NCBI GenBank assembly: GCA_963662155.1
Contig: OY759274.1
Coordinates: forward strand, 40,620,733-40,684,732
DNA from: Lamellibrachia columna
Taxonomy: Eukaryota; Annelida; Polychaeta; Sabellida; Siboglinidae
Length of the DNA: 64,000 nt
Direction of reading: 5' to 3'
Shown: positions 61,201 to 64,000 of the stretch, one piece after another
Position numbering within the stretch: position 1 is the first letter of the stretch
Layout of the letters: the number at the start of each line of letters is the position of its first letter
The notes under the pieces: generated by a model
The model's input: only the letters and a program-made list of their open reading frames with translations
The model's database searches: none
What the model was told of the DNA's origin: nothing
Made by a program: the position numbers and the translations under genes

Positions 61201-64000
61201 ATCAGTTGCATATCTGGGGTCAGTTTCTACCTGTACTTCATTCAGTGATCAGTTGCATATCTGGGGTCAGTTTCTACCTGTACTTCATTCAGTGATCAGT
61301 TGTATATCTAGGGTCAGTTTCTACCTGTACTTCATTCAGTGATCAGTTGCATATCTGGGGTCAGTTTCTACCTGTACTTCATTCAGTGATCAGTTGTATA
61401 TATCTAGGGTCAGTTTCTACCTATACTTCATTCAGTGATCAGTTGCATATCTGGGGTCAGTTTCTACCTGTATTTCATTCAGTGATCAGTTGTATATATC
61501 TAGAGTCAGTTTCTACCTGTACTTCATTCAGTGATCAGTTGCATATCTGGGGTCAGTTTCTACCTGTATTTCATTCAGTGATCAGTTGTATATATCTAGA
61601 GTCAGTTTCTACCTATACTTCATTCAGTGATCAGTTGCATAGCTGGGGTCAGTTTCTACCTGTATTTCATTCAGTGATCAGTTGTATATATCTAGAGTCA
61701 GTTTCTACCTATATTTCATTCAGTGATCAGTTGCATATCTGGGGTCAGTTTCTACCTGTACTTCATTCAGTAATCAGTTGCATATCTGGGGTCAGTTTCT
61801 ACCTGTATTTCATTCAGTGATCAGTTGCTGCGTATTGTGCATGTCATCGATTACTGGATACCATCAATAACAAACAGGTTATCAAAATTTTTAGCATTCT
61901 ATTTTGAAAGGTTTAAATCGTCCCTGGAGTAATGTCCTGTTTTATAAGTTCAATTGTAATAGCTTGCACACTTATATGTTATGTTTTATAAGTTCAATTG
62001 TAATAGCTTGCACACTTATATGTTATGTTTTATAAGTTCTATTCTAATAGCTTGCACACTTATATGTTATGGGTATAAGAAACGCATCCAAAAGTTGCAT
62101 ACATTCATTATTCAATCCCGTTCAAATGTTCGTTCAACTGTTACTCACTCTACTGGTTCAAAAGCCAGCATTCCACTCATTTCTGGAGGTAAAATAAACT
62201 TGAAGCAGTCATATTATGTCTTGTCCATTTCAGCCGAAAAAACACAAACCTGGAGCTGTAGGGTAACTTGGGATCACAAACCTGGAGCTGTAGGGTAACT
62301 TGGGATCACAAACCTGGAGCTGTAGGGTAACTTTGGATCACAAACGTGGAGCTGTATGGGTAACTTGGGATCACAAACCTGGAGCTGTAGGGTAACTTGG
62401 GATCACAAACCTGGAGCTGTAGGATAACTTGGGATCCCAAACCTGGAGCTGTATGGGTAACTTGGGATCACAAACCTGGAGTTGTAGGGTAACTTGGGAT
62501 CAAAACCTGGAGCTGTAGGGTAACTTGGGATCACAAACCTGGAGCTGTAGGGTAACTTGGGATCAAAACCTGGAGCTGTAGGGTAACTTGGGATCACAAA
62601 CCTGGAGCTGTAGGGTAACTTGGGATCAAAACCTGGAGCTGTAGGGTAACTTGGGATCACAAACCTGGAGCTGTAGGGTAACTTGGGATCACAAACCTGG
62701 AGCTGTATGGTAACTCGGGATCACAAACCTGGAGCTGTAGGGTAACTTGGGATCACAAACCTGGAGCTGTAGGGTAACTTGGGATCACAAACCTGGAGCT
62801 GTAGGGTAACTTGGGATCACAAACCTGGAGCTGTAGGGTAACTTGGGATCACAAACCTGGAGCTGTAGGATAACTTGGGATCACAAACCAGGAGCTGTAG
62901 GGTAACTTGGGATCACACACCTGGAGCTGTAGGGTAACTTGGGATCACAAATCTGGAGCTGTAGGGTAACTTGGGATCACAAACCTGGAGCTGTAGGGTA
63001 ACTTGGGATCACAAACCTGGAGCTGTAGGGTAACTTGGGATCACAAACTTGGAGCTGTAGGGTAACTCGGGATCACAAACCTGGATCTGTAGGGTAACTT
63101 GGGATCACAAACCTGGAGCTGTAGGGTAACTTGGGATCACAAACCTGGAGCTGTATGGTAACTCGGGATCACAAACCTGGAGCTGTAGGGTAACTTGGGA
63201 TCACAAACCTGGAGCTGTAGGGTAACTTGGGATCATCGGAGTCGACGTTTCTCGCAATCTCTTTCTTATGAAACTCCGGCGGCGACGAGTCAAGGGCGAC
63301 TACCAGCGAGTCAGTGGCGCTGTTTCCCGTCACGTCTTCCGCCTTCACAAACACCTTTAAGAAGTCTCCGTTGGAGATTGGTTTCTGCAACTGTTTTCAA
63401 TTCACGTTATTGTGCTATCTGTGTCAACGTACTCGACATTCACTGATGCCGCTTGCAGCATGGATTATTTTCACTACTAACGCATGACTGGTGTGACATT
63501 AGGGTTAGTAATTATTTCGACATACCTGTCGCGGTGTAAGTCTAAGAGGAACACGACACGAACACGTTTTACAGACAGACACGCATACATGCAGATATAA
63601 AGGCTTACAGATAGACAGACAGACAGACAGACAGAGAGACAGATATGAAGACAGACAGACAAACATACAGGATGAATACATCGTTCTCTCTGGCTGATGT
63701 CTGCGCAACAAAGTTGCTGACCGTCTTTCTTCCATTTATGTGGTGGATATATTGCAGTAGGGCAGGTCAATAAGATAGTAAGATTTCAATTGATCTTTTA
63801 TATAATATAGAACATAATTCTACAAGTATGATCCAATCATGGGCAATTTACCTTGACTGTTTCCTCAAGTCCAACGTGTGTCCACACAGGTGGCGTGGAG
63901 GCGGTAACTTGGGTACCGTGATCATACCCAACATAGAAATTTACAATTCCACGCCGGTTTGGAATTGCGTCCACCGTTCTGTTGCCTTGTGTATCATCCA
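46468..64000 (-). CDS. RPK1: tandem paralogue, receptor tyrosine pseudokinase with Fn3 (5' partial)
   Basis: The 16 exons seen give about 785 residues to the stop, with consistent phases; further 5' exons lie beyond 64000. Five of the last six kinase-region exons and the 37-nt microexon share exact or near-exact lengths and all phases with RPK2. It encodes ectodomain modules (VEDKESGIKEI, CVCTPLNGC), an Fn3 domain, a Ser/Thr-rich stalk, the helix LILLLLVIIAILALFVV followed by TRLRKK, and a kinase-like domain. As in RPK2, HRD is HRR (LHRRLGTRNILL), DFG is GFG (ISGFGPMKG), the glycine loop is LPGANGRF, and the Lys of VVAKKLK and the loop Asn are kept. The tail reads DDDEYYYDRRTDEGYKNIWE; YKN is a Grb2-type SH2 ligand pattern. 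The predicted role is a kinase-dead membrane receptor. The Fn3 and stalk exons are not found in RPK2. Confidence 0.87.
46840..47440. repeat. C-rich/G-rich minisatellite in the last RPK1 intron
   Basis: The + strand unit is CCCCACCTTGGTCTCCCCCA followed by CCTTGCCCCTC, about 20 copies. The RPK1 transcript strand carries the G-runs (GGGGAGGGGCAAGGTGGGGG). Confidence 0.95.
47819..47915 (-). CDS. RPK1 exon: kinase subdomain X
   Basis: The acceptor is GATGCAG and the donor AT|GTACGT. The exon is 97 nt, encoding DIPYDGITSGGLKARLDSG and YRMERPEHCPELM. Confidence 0.92.
48312..48438 (-). CDS. RPK1 exon: activation-segment end, helix F
   Basis: The acceptor is TTACAG and the donor AAAG|GTGAGT. The exon is 127 nt, encoding EKVPVKWMAPEQLDLP and DIWSFGVTMWEMFSK. 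Confidence 0.93.
48475..48560 (-). mobile_element. LINE 3'-tail remnant
   Basis: ACATGGAAAGTGGACAAGGA followed by AGCCATTAATTTATCGAGAG is the reverse of the shared tail, about 40 bp upstream of an RPK1 exon. Confidence 0.55.
49200..49331 (-). CDS. RPK1 exon: degenerate catalytic loop and DFG
   Basis: The acceptor is TTCTTAG and the donor GAT|GTAAGT. The exon is 44 codons. It encodes ILHRRLGTRNILL (HRD Asp to Arg) and KISGFGPMKG (DFG Asp to Gly). Confidence 0.93.
49550..49695 (-). mobile_element. tRNA-derived SINE fragment
   Basis: The - strand starts GGGCGCAGTATCACATTGGT then TAGAACG (A-box-like) and GACTCGGGTTAAAATC (B-box-like). The body matches the 10.5-kb SINE. Confidence 0.65.
50089..51262 (+). 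mobile_element. 5'-truncated LINE with open RT C-terminal half
   Basis: A single open frame of 389 codons to TAA near 51256, antisense in an RPK1 intron. Visible motifs are the RT core SGIPQGSVLGPLLFVLYVND, FADDIKIF, LEQWSDKWLLKFHPDKC, then AIAVWYPYKIKHKIAIENVQ, LSYIERLKLLKLPTLAYRR, and the LINE C-terminal AEPWNSLPNSV. The N-terminal endonuclease and first RT motifs are missing, so it starts inside the domain. The 3' end carries repeated ATAAGGT. Flanking ACTATCGC repeats on both sides suggest the insertion site. A second 3' end of this family lies at 55595-55690. Confidence 0.9.
51320..51468 (-). CDS. RPK1 exon: hinge and helix E
   Basis: The acceptor is TTTGCAG and the donor CAG|GTGAAC. 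The exon is 149 nt, encoding PILLFELCNLGRLKNWL and FSVHIARGMQYLHSQQ. Confidence 0.93.
51660..51890 (+). mobile_element. LINE ORF2 C-terminal fragment
   Basis: It reads LYGKSPILSDKTRKRRMRCA, GHCYGTSQ, then a frame-shifted end. This is the ...RR-x-R-x-AGHC... segment of non-LTR ORF2. Confidence 0.6.
51896..52093. repeat. (ACACGC)n then (AC)n microsatellite
   Basis: About 160 bp of CACACG units followed by pure AC, in an RPK1 intron. It is similar in make-up to the array at 29.07 kb. Confidence 0.97.
52186..52296 (-). CDS. RPK1 exon: kinase helix C region
   Basis: The acceptor is TATTTCAG and the donor GAAG|GTATGC. The exon is 111 nt, as in RPK2, encoding DDKALMVAKMKFW and KHENILHFVGAVPEG. Confidence 0.92.
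52730..52870 (+). mobile_element. LINE 3' fragment
   Basis: GTGGTGCAGCAGTACGTGAA...CACCCCTTTATAAA matches the end at 33.59-33.64 kb. Confidence 0.55.
53085..53400 (+). mobile_element. LINE ORF2 C-terminal fragment
   Basis: It reads RRRQWLGHITSIDKQ with frame breaks before and after, typical of the RW-x-GH segment. Confidence 0.5.
53444..53666 (-). CDS. RPK1 exon: juxtamembrane tyrosines and nucleotide loop
   Basis: The acceptor is CAACTCAG and the donor AAAG|GTAGAA. It encodes TLYNEEQGND, GDLYDYSNQ, LVLGQRLPGANGRF and TVVAKKLK. Confidence 0.92.
53738..53850. repeat. CAG/CTG trinucleotide tract, about 35 units
   Basis: An (AGC)n run with one GTA interruption, followed by CAACAA-rich sequence to about 53950. 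It occupies the 294-bp intron between the membrane exon and the next RPK1 exon. On the RPK1 transcript strand it is CTG. Confidence 0.97.
53961..54154 (-). CDS. RPK1 exon: membrane helix and juxtamembrane
   Basis: The acceptor is GCTTTCAG and the donor CTC|GTGAGT. It encodes LILLLLVIIAILALFVV, TRLRKKEPILPRNL, RRTMRQSIYFGGDE. Confidence 0.92.
54262..54480. repeat. 71-bp minisatellite, 3 copies
   Basis: The unit includes GTCGACTCTACCACTAATCA and TAGTGGGCACGCCATTTTAC. Confidence 0.93.
54640..54705 (-). CDS. RPK1 exon: start of membrane helix
   Basis: The acceptor is TCCTCAG and the donor ATAG|GTAAGG. The exon is 66 nt, encoding RQTDSNKGALSSPGAIAGL. Confidence 0.88.
55353..55475 (-). CDS. RPK1 exon: Ser/Thr-rich stalk
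   Basis: The acceptor is CTTGCAG and the donor ACAG|GTGCAT. The phase 1-1 frame encodes KADTAISTSTISRTPSTTAA and NGGNSGNKYQYTQSG. It is probably an O-glycosylated spacer. Another, longer open frame here does not fit the phases. Confidence 0.8.
55595..55690 (+). mobile_element. LINE 3' end, same family as 50.1-51.26 kb
   Basis: AAGGATCTGACCATTGAGGA followed by ACCAAACGGATCCTGCGATTAG corresponds to the 3' end of that element (GATCTGATCATGGAGGAACC). Confidence 0.75.
55775..55965 (+). mobile_element. short CR1-like LINE fragment
   Basis: TTTCACACCGGCCGTCTCAG...CGTCGTATTCACCGGTATAT repeats the sequence at about 57387-57580. Confidence 0.75.
56160..56255 (+). mobile_element. LINE 3'-tail remnant
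   Basis: The tail CTCTCGATAAGCCAATGGCT followed by TCCCTGTCCACTTGCCAT, close to the donor of the Fn3 exon. Confidence 0.65.
56342..56635 (-). CDS. RPK1 exon: fibronectin type III domain
   Basis: The acceptor is TTGGCAG and the donor AATA|GTGAGT. The exon is 294 nt, phase 1-1. It encodes SKPTSLTVKKSHGATMEISW, VIVGASVTVKT, SYVVDDLKDDGEYTVKIVTR, and KSEATTLRF. The conserved early Trp and the late L-x-x-x-x-x-Y-x-V pattern fit Fn3. A single symmetric-phase exon is typical of shuffled Fn3 modules. Confidence 0.9.
57255..58015 (+). mobile_element. CR1-like LINE ORF2 fragment
   Basis: It reads WMTNSKLKLNENKPEFLIIG, then with frame breaks DLIIAIPF, SLSDIELFKRF and a C-terminal LWN(S)LP-like segment near 57.93. 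Confidence 0.75.
58147..58220. repeat. (TA)n microsatellite
   Basis: About 36 TA units, then ATT-rich sequence. Confidence 0.98.
58601..58637 (-). CDS. RPK1 37-nt microexon
   Basis: The acceptor is AATTCCAG and the donor GTTT|GTAAGT. It encodes LDNVVGLSGVNV. Length and phase match RPK2 exon 16. Confidence 0.85.
58936..59112 (-). CDS. RPK1 exon: CVCTP cysteine module
   Basis: The acceptor is CTCCACAG and the donor AAT|GTTAGT. The exon is 59 codons, encoding ATDRCQDGTCVCTPLNGC, LNHCWLVRG and ATIYNNAGLATPKNF. Confidence 0.9.
59794..59929 (-). CDS. RPK1 exon: DxESGI module
   Basis: The acceptor is GTTTCAG and the donor CGG|GTTAGT. It encodes VALDVEDKESGIKEIHYVV and GQMDGERRTKR. Confidence 0.9.
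60065..61830. repeat. 47-bp minisatellite, about 37 copies
   Basis: The unit is GTGATCAGTTGTATATCTAG followed by GGTCAGTTTCTACCTGTACTTCATTCA (47 bp; 49 in TATATA variants). With the next arrays it fills most of a 3.3-kb RPK1 intron. Confidence 0.97.
61930..62070. repeat. 45-bp minisatellite, 3 copies
   Basis: The unit is TTTTATAAGTTCAATTGTAA followed by TAGCTTGCACACTTATATGTTATG. Confidence 0.92.
62245..63235. repeat. 32-bp minisatellite, about 31 copies, overlapping exon end
   Basis: The unit is CCTGGAGCTGTAGGGTAACT followed by TGGGATCACAAA; a few copies are 30 or 33 bp. The rightmost unit is the 3' end of the RPK1 exon at 63209-63384 together with its GTTTGT donor. Confidence 0.95.
63209..63384 (-). 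CDS. RPK1 exon: ectodomain module
   Basis: The acceptor is GTTGCAG; the inferred donor is CCAG|GTTTGT, the first of many repeated donors. The exon encodes KPISNGDFLKVFVKAEDVTG, NSATDSLVVALDSSPPEF and VDSDDPKLPYSSR. It is 176 nt, 12 nt shorter than in RPK2 and in the same phase. Confidence 0.88.
63590..63662. repeat. (AGAC)n microsatellite
   Basis: An AGACAGAC array between two RPK1 exons. Confidence 0.93.
63852..64000 (-). CDS. RPK1 first visible exon (truncated by window)
   Basis: The donor is AAG|GTAAAT. It encodes DDTQGNRTVDAIPNRRGIVN and TPPVWTHVGLEETVK, collinear with RPK2 exon 12. Confidence 0.88.

Noticed and set aside
61347..61820. 157-codon frame in the 47-bp repeat
   Set aside because: Copy-length variants happen to keep the frame open; no other gene signal.

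Overview
This is invertebrate-animal nuclear DNA, not prokaryotic. The evidence is small exons with GT/AG junctions, large introns full of LINE, SINE and TIR-element debris, and many micro- and minisatellites. An invertebrate deuterostome such as a lancelet is my best guess. That guess rests on the style of the receptor genes and repeats, and I could not test it.

Three gene models can be supported. (1) At 1.6-5.2 kb on the + strand lie the last four exons of an ARB2A/FAM172A-like alpha/beta-hydrolase-fold gene; its start is outside the window. (2) At 11.45-37.10 kb on the - strand lies a complete receptor gene, called RPK2 here. I assembled 25 exons from splice signals. Their lengths sum to 3339 nt, every junction phase agrees, and the frame runs from ATG to stop (1112 aa): signal peptide, EMI-like module, EGF-like modules, a long beta-sandwich-type ectodomain, one membrane helix and a tyrosine-kinase-like domain. 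(3) At 46.47-64.00 kb on the - strand lies a tandem paralogue, RPK1, with 16 exons in the window and its 5' end beyond base 64000. RPK1 adds a fibronectin type III exon and a Ser/Thr-rich stalk exon just before the membrane.

Both receptors carry the same disabling changes in the kinase domain: HRD reads HRR, DFG reads GFG, the glycine loop is degenerate and the alphaC Glu appears to be Lys. The VAIK-type Lys, the catalytic-loop Asn and the C-lobe are kept. They look like a tandem array of receptor pseudokinases with tyrosine-bearing juxtamembrane segments and tails.

Layout: 0-1.6 kb, intron of the ARB2A-like gene with a foldback element; 5.2-11.4 kb, intergenic with two TIR elements, minisatellites and SINEs; 11.4-37.1 kb, RPK2, with LINE copies in its introns; 37.1-46.5 kb, intergenic with LINE fragments and a 29-bp minisatellite of about 44 copies; 46.5-64 kb, RPK1, whose introns hold a G-rich minisatellite, a CTG/CAG tract, a 5'-truncated LINE with a 389-codon open frame and two large minisatellites. 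One of the last two appears to have grown from the 3' end and splice donor of a coding exon. Two others appear to have grown inside a single LINE copy.
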